DNA of 30,506 bases from Faecimorpha sp963627615 (lineage in GTDB: Bacteria > Bacillota > Clostridia > Lachnospirales > Bianqueaceae). Below are positions 15,605-23,615 of this stretch, piece after piece. The position numbers and the translations under genes were made by a program. A model generated the notes under the pieces. That model saw only the letters and a list, made by a program, of their open reading frames with translations. It was not told the origin of the DNA and did no database searches. How positions within the stretch are numbered: the stretch's first letter is position 1; each line of letters begins with the position of its first letter. The stretch covers positions 1-30,506 of the forward strand of contig CAVGBV010000022.1 of NCBI GenBank assembly GCA_963627615.1. The letters run 5' to 3'.

Positions 15605-16727
15605 AACTTTGCTTAAGATCGCGGTCATCGCTGTTATCAGCTGTTTGACCGTGATCTATTTTCATAATATCACAGGATTTATCGGAATGGTCCTGAATAT
15701 CTGCTTCCCGATGATCCTGGGCTGTATGCTGGCTTTTGTACTGAATATCCCTCTTCGCTTTCTGGAAAAGAGATATTTCCCGCGCAGTACCCGTTCCTGG
15801 GTGATCCGCAGCCGTAGGCCCATCTGCATCATTTTGGCCTTCGTCATCCTCTTGGGCATTCTGCTGCTCCTGCTCCTGTTGGTCATTCCGGAGATGATTG
15901 GCAGCTTCCAGTTCTTTGGGCAGGCCTTACCCCCGCTCTTTGAACAGGCCCGGACGGCATTGATTCCCTTCTTCGATGATATTCCCTCGATACAGAACAT
16001 GCTGACCTCGCTGGATATCGATTGGAAGGCTCTCCTCGCTTCTGTCTCTTCCACTTTTATGAGCGGCGCGGGCGGAGCCCTGAGCCGCATCATGACGACC
16101 ATTCTGGAGATTGTCAACGGCTTTATCCAGACCTTTGTCGCGCTGATCTTTGCCGTCTATCTGCTTGTCGGCAAGGAAAAACTAAAAAGGCAGGCAGATA
16201 CCCTGCTCCGTGCCTATCTGAAGCCGCATTGGCGTGAAAAGCTGCTGTCTATTCTGCGGCTGAGTAACCGTACCTTCTCCAATTACTTTGCGGGGCAATG
16301 CATCGAGGCCATCATCTTTGGTCTCCTCTGCTTTGCCGGTATGCTGATCTTCCAGCTTCCCTATGCCGTACCGATCAGCATTCTTCTGGGTGTTACAGCA
16401 CTGGTTCCCATGATCGGCGCTTTTATCGGTATTGTGCTTGGCGCGCTGATGATCCTTACCGTGAGTCCCCTGCAGATGTTCTTCTTTCTGCTGCTCATCA
16501 TCGTATTGCAGCAGATCGAAGGCAACCTGATCTTTCCTAAGGTCGTCGGTACCGCCATCAATCTGCCCGGCCTATGGACTCTGGTAGCGGTCACGCTGGG
16601 CGGCGGCCTGTTGGGAATCCTCGGCATCTTTATCTGTGTCCCCGCCACTTCTGTTATCTACCAGCTTCTCCGCAAGCATGCGCTCAGCCGGCCGCAGCTT
16701 CTGGAGATCCAGGACTCGGACATCTAA
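15585..16727 (+). CDS. AI-2E family transporter (UPF0118 membrane protein)
   Basis: A 380-residue membrane protein of the AI-2E/YdiK family. Hydrophobic segments at the N terminus, a central region with LTSLDIDWKALL, and the family C-terminal block GVTALVPMIGAFIG through IEGNLIFPKVVGTAINLPGLWTL and LGGGLLGILGIFICVPATSVIYQLL are all visible. Members have been linked to autoinducer-2 export in one case and to Na+/H+ antiport in others; this one's cargo is unknown. The ATG at 15585 is chosen over upstream starts as it has GGATGGAG nearby and overlaps scfB by only 20 bases, which suggests coupled translation. Confidence 0.9.
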   Translation: MKNPTNKTLLKIAVIAVISCLTVIYFHNITGFIGMVLNICFPMILGCMLAFVLNIPLRFLEKRYFPRSTRSWVIRSRRPICIILAFVILLGILLLLLLLVIPEMIGSFQFFGQALPPLFEQARTALIPFFDDIPSIQNMLTSLDIDWKALLASVSSTFMSGAGGALSRIMTTILEIVNGFIQTFVALIFAVYLLVGKEKLKRQADTLLRAYLKPHWREKLLSILRLSNRTFSNYFAGQCIEAIIFGLLCFAGMLIFQLPYAVPISILLGVTALVPMIGAFIGIVLGALMILTVSPLQMFFFLLLIIVLQQIEGNLIFPKVVGTAINLPGLWTLVAVTLGGGLLGILGIFICVPATSVIYQLLRKHALSRPQLLEIQDSDI

Positions 16728-16739
16728 ACGGAATATTTC

Positions 16740-16780
16740 ACACCTCCTGTCATATACATAGAATGAAGGAGGTGTATTTT
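16740..16780 (+). promoter_or_regulatory. Hairpin containing the ribosome binding site of the next gene
   Basis: ACACCTCCT (16740-16748) pairs perfectly with AGGAGGTGT (16767-16775), and after one bulged base TCAT (16750-16753) pairs with ATGA (16763-16766), leaving a nine-base loop. The 3' arm is the Shine-Dalgarno of the gene at 16782, and ATTTTT follows it. It could block translation, end transcription from the scf operon, or both. Confidence 0.65.
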
Positions 16781-16781
16781 T

Positions 16782-17798
16782 ATGAATTATATTCTGTATC
16801 CGCACGGCGGCAGTGCTGATCACGGCTGCGAAGCCCGACTGCGCAGCATGCTGCGCCTCCTCCCCGGCACCTCTGTAAAAGTATATTCCGACGTACCAGA
16901 AGAAGACCTCAACTACTGGCCGCATCCTGTCTTTTCTCTGCGGTCTGCTCCTTATCGTCCTGTTTCTGGACCTTCTATTCTCCTTGCCTATCAGGGCGAG
17001 GCGCCTGGGCTCTTTCCTCAGCCTTGCTGCCATCCTTGCCAGATTCTTCTGGGCGCTGCTCCCCTTCCCTCTTTAAACACAGCGGAGAACCGTACCCTTT
17101 TCTCCCGTTACCGGAGGCTAATCTCTTATGACTTTATCTCTGCTGCCGAACTACGCGGTCTCCATCCCGATGTCTGCTTCTGCCCGGATCCTCTCTTCTC
17201 CATGTATATGCCCTCTGTCCCTGCCCCGGTTTCAGATCCATATCTCATTTTGAGCGTTTCTCCGGAAGAAACGTCCCCGCTTTTACTGGATAGTCTGGTG
17301 CAGTTCCTCTCTCTGCTGCTGAACACCACCGACCTACGGCTTTTTCTCATACCCTTTGTCTGCCATTCCGGATCCCAGAATCAGTCGCTTCTTCATTCCT
17401 TAGCCCGTCTCTACCCGGGCACAGAGCGTCTCCGTGTCCTGCCGGAATGCTCTTCTGTACAGCTTCAGCTCCTGATGAAAAACGCTGATTTTACGATCAC
17501 ATCCTTTCCCGCGCAGGCTCTTCTCTCCTACGCGGCTCTGACGCCTACGCTTCTCCTCCATTCCTCCGTCCGAGCGCGGAGAATTGCCTCCGGACTCTTC
17601 GGCAATACGCGCTGTCATGTGCTGCCGCCAGACCATATTCAGGATTCCCGTTCCCTGATTCGAGCTTTTCATACGCTTCGCTCCGATTCCGGCCGCCTTC
17701 GGCGGATTCTTCAGCAGGAGATGCCCCGTTACCGCAGCGAAAGCCTGAAGCTTCCTCAACTTATCACCGCTCCATACAAAAAAGGTCCTGACTTCTAA
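16782..17798 (+). CDS. Divergent polysaccharide pyruvyl transferase-like protein
   Basis: The 338-residue protein is not a close match to anything I can name, but keeps the landmarks of the polysaccharide pyruvyl transferase (CsaB-like) fold: an N-terminal HGGSADHGCEA (compare the family's GGxGNxGDEA), a middle LHPDVCFCPDPLFSMY where the family has a DxxF segment, a second half with LILSVSPEE, and MKNADFTITSFPAQALLSYAALTPTLLL resembling the late substrate-binding region. True members transfer pyruvate from PEP to cell-wall sugars. This copy is rich in serine, leucine and proline and has diverged far. The AGGAGGTG site before the ATG lies in a hairpin. It is the last gene before a convergent terminator. 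Confidence 0.6.
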   Translation: MNYILYPHGGSADHGCEARLRSMLRLLPGTSVKVYSDVPEEDLNYWPHPVFSLRSAPYRPVSGPSILLAYQGEAPGLFPQPCCHPCQILLGAAPLPSLNTAENRTLFSRYRRLISYDFISAAELRGLHPDVCFCPDPLFSMYMPSVPAPVSDPYLILSVSPEETSPLLLDSLVQFLSLLLNTTDLRLFLIPFVCHSGSQNQSLLHSLARLYPGTERLRVLPECSSVQLQLLMKNADFTITSFPAQALLSYAALTPTLLLHSSVRARRIASGLFGNTRCHVLPPDHIQDSRSLIRAFHTLRSDSGRLRRILQQEMPRYRSESLKLPQLITAPYKKGPDF

Positions 17799-17816
17799 AT
17801 CTGTCAGAACCTTTTT
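17779..17816. terminator. Bidirectional terminator between the pyruvyl transferase-like gene and birA
   Basis: AAAAAGGTCCTGAC (17779-17792) and GTCAGAACCTTTTT (17803-17816) pair with one mismatch around a 10-base loop. It overlaps the plus-strand gene's last codons and lies 11 bases beyond the birA stop. Confidence 0.88.
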
Positions 17817-17827
17817 ATTCTGCTTTC

Positions 17828-18799
17828 TTAACAGGGCCGAACCGATACTTCCCCGGACTGCAGTATCATGATCTCACCCGAATCCAGACGCACCTGCAAT
17901 GCGCCGTCGTCCAGAATCGTCTCCGCTACGCCCTCATAATGTCTCTCGTCCCTCAGAAATGTCACCCGCTGTCCCAATATAAAACAACGCGCGCGGTACT
18001 CATCCATATGCACATGCTTTCCCAGAGTCTCCTGACGGCTCATGACTTCATGGATGATCCCGGCCGCAATCTGCGCCCGCGACGCTGAGGGCTCTTCTCC
18101 CTCAAATACAGACCCGGCCACCTTGCGTACCTCCTCCGGGAGCTCCTCGATCGGCGTTGTCACATTGATGCCGATCCCCAGAACAAGACTGTCGATCATT
18201 CCCGTTTCCACATCGGTGACCGCCTCTGTCAGGATCCCGCATATCTTTTTTCCATTCAAAAAGATATCATTGACCCATTTGATTCCCGGCTTCTTGCCCG
18301 TAAGCTTCTCTAAAGTCTCACATACTGCCACTCCCGCCAGTGTTGTTACGTCCACCGCCAATGACGCGGCCAGATACGGACGCAGCAGGATGGACATATA
18401 GAGGCCTCCTCCCTGCGGCGAGGCGAAGCTGCGGCCCAGCCGCCCCCGTCCTGCCGTCTGTCTGCCCGCGATGACAACCGTACCATGGGGCGCGCCGCCC
18501 GCGGCAAGGCGTTTGGCCTCCAGATTGCTGGAATCCAATTCTTCATAGACGAGTACCTGAACTCCGTCCTCCTCTACCATGGGCATAATCGCCTCCGCGC
18601 TGAGCTTATCACTCCGCGGACTCAGACAATACCCTTTTCTCGGCTGCGAAGCAATCTCATACCCATCCTCCATCAGACTCTGAATACTCTTCCATACGGC
18701 GGCTCTGGACGCGCCCAGACGTTCCGCCAGTTTCTCTCCCGAAATATATTCTCCCTTGTGCCGCTCCAGTTCTGCCAGCACCTGCTGTTTGATCGCCAT
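17828..18799 (-). CDS. birA: Bifunctional biotin-protein ligase and biotin repressor BirA
   Basis: The 323-residue protein has an N-terminal winged helix (about 5-58, with GASRAAVWKSIQSL as recognition helix), the catalytic domain with GRGRLGR at 117-123 that holds biotinyl-AMP, KWVNDI at 174-179 and GKKICGIL at 183-190, and a C-terminal SH3-like domain. It activates biotin with ATP, attaches it to biotin carrier proteins, and can repress biotin genes. Length and order match group II BirA. GGAGGGG precedes the ATG at 18799. It is a single gene after a putative TTGCTT/TATGCT promoter. Confidence 0.95.
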   Translation of the reverse strand: MAIKQQVLAELERHKGEYISGEKLAERLGASRAAVWKSIQSLMEDGYEIASQPRKGYCLSPRSDKLSAEAIMPMVEEDGVQVLVYEELDSSNLEAKRLAAGGAPHGTVVIAGRQTAGRGRLGRSFASPQGGGLYMSILLRPYLAASLAVDVTTLAGVAVCETLEKLTGKKPGIKWVNDIFLNGKKICGILTEAVTDVETGMIDSLVLGIGINVTTPIEELPEEVRKVAGSVFEGEEPSASRAQIAAGIIHEVMSRQETLGKHVHMDEYRARCFILGQRVTFLRDERHYEGVAETILDDGALQVRLDSGEIMILQSGEVSVRPC

Positions 18800-18823
18800 A
18801 TTGATCCCCTCCTGAACAGATCC

Positions 18824-18852
18824 AGCATATCATATATCTTGCGGAAAAGCAA
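18824..18852 (-). promoter_or_regulatory. Probable birA promoter
   Basis: Minus strand: TTGCTT (18852-18847), 17-base spacer, TATGCT (18829-18824), 25 bases before the birA ATG. Confidence 0.55.
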
Positions 18853-18874
18853 GTATAAGCCGCCGGACCTTCCT

Positions 18875-18916
18875 ATAAAAGAAAGGGCCGCAGATTCTTC
18901 CGAACCTGCGGCCCTT
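18875..18916 (-). terminator. gdhA terminator
   Basis: AAGGGCCGCAG (18883-18893) and CTGCGGCCCTT (18906-18916) form an 11-base-pair GC-rich stem with a 12-base loop. On the minus strand TCTTTTATA follows. It lies 17 bases after the gdhA stop. Confidence 0.9.
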
Positions 18917-18933
18917 CGTATACTCAGAACCGA

Positions 18934-20265
18934 TCACACAATACCCTGTGCCATCATAGCATCCGCTACCTTGCGGAATCCGGCAATGTTCGCGCCTGCA
19001 ACAAAGTTGTCAGCCACACCGTATTCCTTAGCGGTCGCGCTCATGTTTCCGTAAATATTCTTCATGATCATGTGCAGCTTAGCATCTACCTCATCAAAGG
19101 TCCATGCCAATCTCTGCGAATTCTGGCTCATCTCCAGAGCGGATGTCGCAACACCGCCGGCATTGGCTGCCTTACCGGGCGCAAAGAGAATTCCGCTCTT
19201 CTGGAACAGCTCTACCGCTTCCGGAGTAGACGGCATGTTCGCGCCCTCCGCTACAGCAAAGCATCCATTGGCCTTCAGATTCTTAGCGTCCTCCAGATCC
19301 AGCTCGTTCTGCGTCGCGCACGGCAGAGCCACATCACAGGCGATATCCCATACACGCTTGCCGGGACGATACTCAACGCCCTTCTTCTGCTCCGCATACT
19401 CGCTGATACGGCCGCGGCGTACTTCCTTGATCTCCTTGACCAGATCCAGTGTAATGCCTTCCGGATCGTATACGGAACCGGAGGAATCGGACATGGATAC
19501 GACCTTAGCGCCAAACTGCTGCGCCTTCTGTACCGCGTAGATCGCTACGTTACCGGAACCGGATACGCAGACTCTCTTGCCCTCCAGACTCTGTCCCTTT
19601 TCCTTCAGCATCTCCTCTGTCAGATATACCAGACCGAAACCGGTTGCCTCGGTACGTGCCAGAGAACCGCCGTATGTCAGTCCCTTACCTGTCAGAACAC
19701 CCTCATACTTGCCCGTCAGACGCTTATACTGGCCATACAGATAGCCGATCTCACGTCCGCCTACACCGATATCTCCCGCCGGCACGTCCACGTCCGCACC
19801 GATATGACGGTACAGCTCCGTCATAAAGCTCTGGCAGAATGCCATAACTTCACGATCGGACTTACCCTTAGGATCAAAATCAGAACCACCCTTGCCGCCG
19901 CCGATCGGCAGACCGGTCAGAGAGTTCTTGAATACCTGCTCAAAGCCCAGGAACTTGATTACATTCAGAGAAACTGTCGGATGCAGACGCAGACCGCCCT
20001 TATAAGGTCCAATCGCGCTGTTGAACTGTACACGGAAACCACGGTTTACCTGCACATTGCCCGCGTCGTCCACCCACGGAACACGGAACATGATCACACG
20101 CTCCGGCTCCACCAGACGCTCCAGAAGTCCCGCCTTCTCATAAGCCGGATTGGCGTCTACCGCCAGTCTCAAAGACTCCAGCACCTCATGTACTGCCTGC
20201 TGGAACACATTTTCTCCCGGGTTGCGCTGCGCAACCGTCTCCAATACTCTATCTACATATCCCAT
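18934..20265 (-). CDS. gdhA: Glutamate dehydrogenase (hexameric, Clostridium symbiosum type)
   Basis: This 443-residue enzyme interconverts glutamate and 2-oxoglutarate plus ammonia. With the start at 20265 (MGYVDRV), the catalytic residues fall at K89 (IGPYKGG), K113 (FKNSL), K125 (GGGKGGSDFDPKG) and D165 (PAGD), exactly the numbers known for the C. symbiosum enzyme. An ATG three codons earlier (20274) is possible, but the AAAGGA site fits 20265 better. The dinucleotide domain contains CVSGSGNVA. Whether it uses NAD or NADP cannot be settled by eye. A promoter and a terminator make it a single-gene unit. Confidence 0.97.
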   Translation of the reverse strand: MGYVDRVLETVAQRNPGENVFQQAVHEVLESLRLAVDANPAYEKAGLLERLVEPERVIMFRVPWVDDAGNVQVNRGFRVQFNSAIGPYKGGLRLHPTVSLNVIKFLGFEQVFKNSLTGLPIGGGKGGSDFDPKGKSDREVMAFCQSFMTELYRHIGADVDVPAGDIGVGGREIGYLYGQYKRLTGKYEGVLTGKGLTYGGSLARTEATGFGLVYLTEEMLKEKGQSLEGKRVCVSGSGNVAIYAVQKAQQFGAKVVSMSDSSGSVYDPEGITLDLVKEIKEVRRGRISEYAEQKKGVEYRPGKRVWDIACDVALPCATQNELDLEDAKNLKANGCFAVAEGANMPSTPEAVELFQKSGILFAPGKAANAGGVATSALEMSQNSQRLAWTFDEVDAKLHMIMKNIYGNMSATAKEYGVADNFVAGANIAGFRKVADAMMAQGIV

Positions 20266-20306
20266 CGTTGTCATCCTTTCCTGTGTATATTTCTATAACG
20301 ATGTTC

Positions 20307-20335
20307 AGTATACACGATTTTTTGCAGCTTTGCAA
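20307..20335 (-). promoter_or_regulatory. gdhA promoter
   Basis: Minus strand: TTGCAA (20335-20330), 17-base spacer, TATACT (20312-20307), about 40 bases before the start codon. Confidence 0.75.
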
Positions 20336-20391
20336 TAGCAAACTTTCAAAAAAGCAAATTTTTCTTCTATTTTTTCAGATTCCGAAGATTT

Positions 20392-21231
20392 TTATGCTTC
20401 CACCTCTCCGGTAAAAACGGTTTCCGCCGGTCCCGTCATCCAGACCGCTTCTAAGTCCCATCGGATCTTCAGTTCTCCGCCTTTCAGGCGCACCGTAATC
20501 TCCTCTTCCCGGTCGCAATAGCCCCGCAGAATCGCTGCAACCGCACTTGCGCAGGCGCCGGTCCCGCAGGCCAGCGTTTCCCCGCTGCCTCGCTCCCAAA
20601 CGCGCATCTGCAGGGTTTTACGGTCGATCACACGGATAAATTCTGTATTGACCCCCTCCGGAAAAATCGGAGCTTTCTCAAACTTCGGTCCCACTTTGGT
20701 CAGATCCAGGCTATCCGGATCCTCACAGAATACCACACAATGCGGATTTCCCATGGACACGCAGGTAATCTCCCATTCTTTTCCATCAATCAATACCGGC
20801 CTCCCTATAATCTCACTTCCCGGAAGCGAGACCGGAATTCGCTCCGGTGCAAGTTCGGCCTGTCCCATATTCACGGTGACTCCTGTCACCTGACCATCCT
20901 GCACCTGCATCTGCAGGACGCGGATCCCACTTTGGGTCTCCACGGCGATCTCTTCTTTTCTGGCCAAGCCGCTGTCATAGAGGTATTTGCCCACGCAGCG
21001 GATTCCATTGCCGCACATTTTACCCTCACTGCCATCCTGGTTAAAGATTCGCATTCTGGCATCCGCGCACTCCGAAGGCTCGATCAGAATGATCCCATCC
21101 CCGCCGATTCCAAAGTGATATCTGGACAATCTGCGGCTGAGCTCCTCTGGATCCGTTATATTCTGCTTAAAACAATCAAAATAAATATAATCATTTCCAC
21201 AACCATGCATCTTGGTAAACTGCAGCTTCAT
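20392..21231 (-). CDS. dapF: Diaminopimelate epimerase
   Basis: The 279-residue cytosolic enzyme turns LL- into meso-diaminopimelate for lysine and peptidoglycan synthesis, using two cysteines as acid and base without a cofactor. Both are present: C73 in MCGNGIRC and C222 in ACGTGACASA. The N-terminal KMHGCGNDYIYFD and the mid-protein GNPHCVVF are also typical. The protein has normal length. AAAAAGGAGGG precedes the ATG at 21231. It is a single gene with its own promoter; no other lysine-pathway gene is in the window. I see no clear terminator after it. Confidence 0.96.
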   Translation of the reverse strand: MKLQFTKMHGCGNDYIYFDCFKQNITDPEELSRRLSRYHFGIGGDGIILIEPSECADARMRIFNQDGSEGKMCGNGIRCVGKYLYDSGLARKEEIAVETQSGIRVLQMQVQDGQVTGVTVNMGQAELAPERIPVSLPGSEIIGRPVLIDGKEWEITCVSMGNPHCVVFCEDPDSLDLTKVGPKFEKAPIFPEGVNTEFIRVIDRKTLQMRVWERGSGETLACGTGACASAVAAILRGYCDREEEITVRLKGGELKIRWDLEAVWMTGPAETVFTGEVEA

Positions 21232-21253
21232 AGAATCCCTCCTTTTTGCAATT

Positions 21254-21281
21254 ATTATATCAGAACTTTCACGAATGTAAA
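21254..21281 (-). promoter_or_regulatory. dapF promoter
   Basis: Minus strand: TTTACA (21281-21276), 16-base spacer, TATAAT (21259-21254), just upstream of the AAGGAGGG ribosome binding site. Confidence 0.7.
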
Positions 21282-21291
21282 GAAGTAATTT

Positions 21292-23514
21292 TTATCCCAG
21301 AACAGAATTCTGTCTCAGATTCCGATACTGTCCCGGCGTAATCCCCTCAAACTTTTTAAATACACGCAGGAATGTCGTGCGGGAGGGAATCCCCACCCTC
21401 TCCTGAATCTGCTCCATCGTCTCCGTTGTCTCACTGAGAAGTTCCTTTGCCTTTTCAATCCGCACATAGTTGATATAATCCGAAAGGTTCCAGTTCATCG
21501 ACTCCTTAAAGAGTTTGGACATATATTTGGAGGAATACCCCATATGTTCCGCGATGGTGCCCAGTGAGATATTCTCCTGATAATGCTCAGCGATATAATC
21601 ACAGACCGCCGTTATGATCTGGTTGTCCGTATTCACCGTCATAGTATTGGTGCTTTGCAGAAGCATACGGAATCGTTCCATCAGGATCTCCTGCATCTGC
21701 AAAATATTACAGTTCAGCAGATCAATCGGCATCTGTACCGAGAGCGTCGCAGACAAACTGATCGACGCCGTACGGTACAGGCGCTCAAAGAGCTGCCGGC
21801 ATCCTCTCCAGCTGTAATTTTTCTGCACACTCTGATCCAGCAGAACCCCCAACGTCTTTTTCAGGCCCGGCAGATCCCCCTGGCGGAGCTGCCCCAGGAG
21901 CTGCACTTCCTCAGACGGATGATATTTGATCTGTGTCCGCAGCGGCGCCTCTCCAAACTGCGGGCTGCTGGAAATCCGTCGATACATGGCATACTCCAGC
22001 CCGGTTCTGGCTTCATCATATGCTTCCTGCAGTTCACACAGCGTCTGAACTCTGCTGACGCCGATATAGGGGATAAACCATTGCTCATCATTGCGCAGAA
22101 TCTCCAGGATCTGCGCAATACAGCGTCCACAGCGCTCTTCTTCCTCCGCGTTGACCAGCACCAGAAATCCCAGCTCGCCATGTCCGACAAGCCCGATGGG
22201 CGCGACACTGTAAAAAACACTTTCTACCAGCGTCTGCACTGCCTTCATCAGTCTTCTTTTTTCAATTTCCTTCTGCTCTTCAAATTTTTCCGTAAACTCA
22301 AACTGCAGGATAAAACACTGCAATACATCGCTCTTAAAGCTATACCGATTGGCAAACGATTTTTCAAACGCTTCCTCGCTCTGCTCCAGCTTGCTATATA
22401 GACAGTACAAAAGGACACTGGATTCCATATCCGCGGAGTACTCGTCCAAAAGCTGTGTATAGTCCTCCGTAATCCGTTCGACATCCTCCTGCAGCTTTTT
22501 CAATGCCCGCTTATTCTGCCCATCCATACTGCCCGCGGGATGGCGCATCCTTCTGCGCACCTTGTCCATCGTATTCTGCAGATAATGCAGCGGATTGTAC
22601 AGAACATAGGAAAAAACAAATGACATCAGGAAGCTCGAGATCACAATAAAGACGCACATAACCCCTGTAAAGAACAGAATCTCATTGCTTCCCCTCATGT
22701 ACTCTTCTTCCGGCATTCCAAAGGTCAAAGTCCAGCCATTGCCCATCCGCACTGGTTCCGCCGCCGTATAAGTCTCTTCCCATCGATATGCGCTCTGTAC
22801 CGTTCCTTCTTCATTTTTCAATATATATCCCATCCGCTGCGCCTCGCAGATGCCCCGAAGCTCCGCGGTAAAAATCTTCATATTTACGTTGATGACAACT
22901 ACAGTCTTCAGCCCGTTAACATACCGACCGGTGACAATCGGCAGGATCTCCTTGGTGCTTCCCGTCGAATACGGGCATTGCACCACCGTAATCGGCAAAA
23001 TCCGCACAGAATGCGGCGCGTCCAATAGCCCGTCCCATTCCTGCGCCGTCATCCCATCGTAGATGTAAAGCCTGTTATAATACATCTCCTTGGACACCAT
23101 GCCCTCTTCCGTAAATCCTTTTTCTGAGGCATTGTACAAAAAGATCGTATCCACCGCCGACATCAGTTTTTTCGTCTCTTCCAAAATCGCGGGTATCTGA
23201 AACATCTCGATCTTCTCGGATATGTCCGCTTCTTCATAAATCCGCCAATATCTCTTGATATAAAAATGATTGAGCAGGTTCTGTCCCGCACCGTACAGAT
23301 TTTGATACTGCTCTTCCAGCGCTGCCGCGTACTGCCCTTCCCAGGCGCGAAGCTGTATCTTCGCCTCCTTCCGGGCGTCCTCCGCGGCATTATGATAGAT
23401 CAGGATTCCCATTCCCAATACCAGAAAATCAACCAGCAAAAAATGCGACAGAATCGCAAAATACAGCCTACGCTCCCGAATCACTCTCTGTATCTTTTGT
23501 CTTAAACGCTCCAT
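21292..23514 (-). CDS. Membrane-anchored AraC-family transcription regulator
   Basis: This 740-residue protein senses outside the cell and binds DNA inside. Membrane helices lie at about 19-41 and 279-305; the region between is an extracellular sensor of the Cache-like type. A HAMP-like/coiled linker and a degenerate middle domain follow, then two AraC helix-turn-helix motifs in the last 100 residues (ISLGTIAEHMGYSSKYMSKLFK and TMEQIQERVGIPSRTTFLRVFKKFEGITPGQYR). It resembles YesN/YtdP-type regulators found with LplABC-like transporters. The ATG at 23514 is used because AGGAGGATAGG precedes it; the frame opens further to 23547. It lies downstream of the binding-protein gene and probably controls the cluster. 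Confidence 0.92.
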   Translation of the reverse strand: MERLRQKIQRVIRERRLYFAILSHFLLVDFLVLGMGILIYHNAAEDARKEAKIQLRAWEGQYAAALEEQYQNLYGAGQNLLNHFYIKRYWRIYEEADISEKIEMFQIPAILEETKKLMSAVDTIFLYNASEKGFTEEGMVSKEMYYNRLYIYDGMTAQEWDGLLDAPHSVRILPITVVQCPYSTGSTKEILPIVTGRYVNGLKTVVVINVNMKIFTAELRGICEAQRMGYILKNEEGTVQSAYRWEETYTAAEPVRMGNGWTLTFGMPEEEYMRGSNEILFFTGVMCVFIVISSFLMSFVFSYVLYNPLHYLQNTMDKVRRRMRHPAGSMDGQNKRALKKLQEDVERITEDYTQLLDEYSADMESSVLLYCLYSKLEQSEEAFEKSFANRYSFKSDVLQCFILQFEFTEKFEEQKEIEKRRLMKAVQTLVESVFYSVAPIGLVGHGELGFLVLVNAEEEERCGRCIAQILEILRNDEQWFIPYIGVSRVQTLCELQEAYDEARTGLEYAMYRRISSSPQFGEAPLRTQIKYHPSEEVQLLGQLRQGDLPGLKKTLGVLLDQSVQKNYSWRGCRQLFERLYRTASISLSATLSVQMPIDLLNCNILQMQEILMERFRMLLQSTNTMTVNTDNQIITAVCDYIAEHYQENISLGTIAEHMGYSSKYMSKLFKESMNWNLSDYINYVRIEKAKELLSETTETMEQIQERVGIPSRTTFLRVFKKFEGITPGQYRNLRQNSVLG

Positions 23515-23561
23515 CCTATCCTCCTGATCCGTGTTTGCAAAAACCACAATGGGAACCCAAA

Positions 23562-23589
23562 GCGTCCCCTGTCATCTGACAGAGGACGC
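23562..23589 (-). repeat. Intergenic hairpin between the binding protein and regulator genes
   Basis: GCGTCCCCTGTC (23562-23573) and GACAGAGGACGC (23578-23589) pair 11 of 12 positions with a four-base loop. On the minus strand it is followed by TTTGGGTT, a weak T-run, so it may be a partial terminator or mRNA stabiliser that keeps binding-protein mRNA above regulator mRNA. Confidence 0.7.
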
Positions 23590-23615
23590 CCGGCTTCCCT
23601 GCATCCACTCAGTCT

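Noticed and set aside
14156..15628. 490-residue minus-strand open frame opposite scfB
   Set aside because: It is a shadow of the maturase gene, with low-complexity composition and no ribosome binding site or family features.
19072..20298. 408-residue plus-strand open frame opposite gdhA
   Set aside because: It mirrors the codon pattern of a certain gdhA gene and has no recognisable domain.
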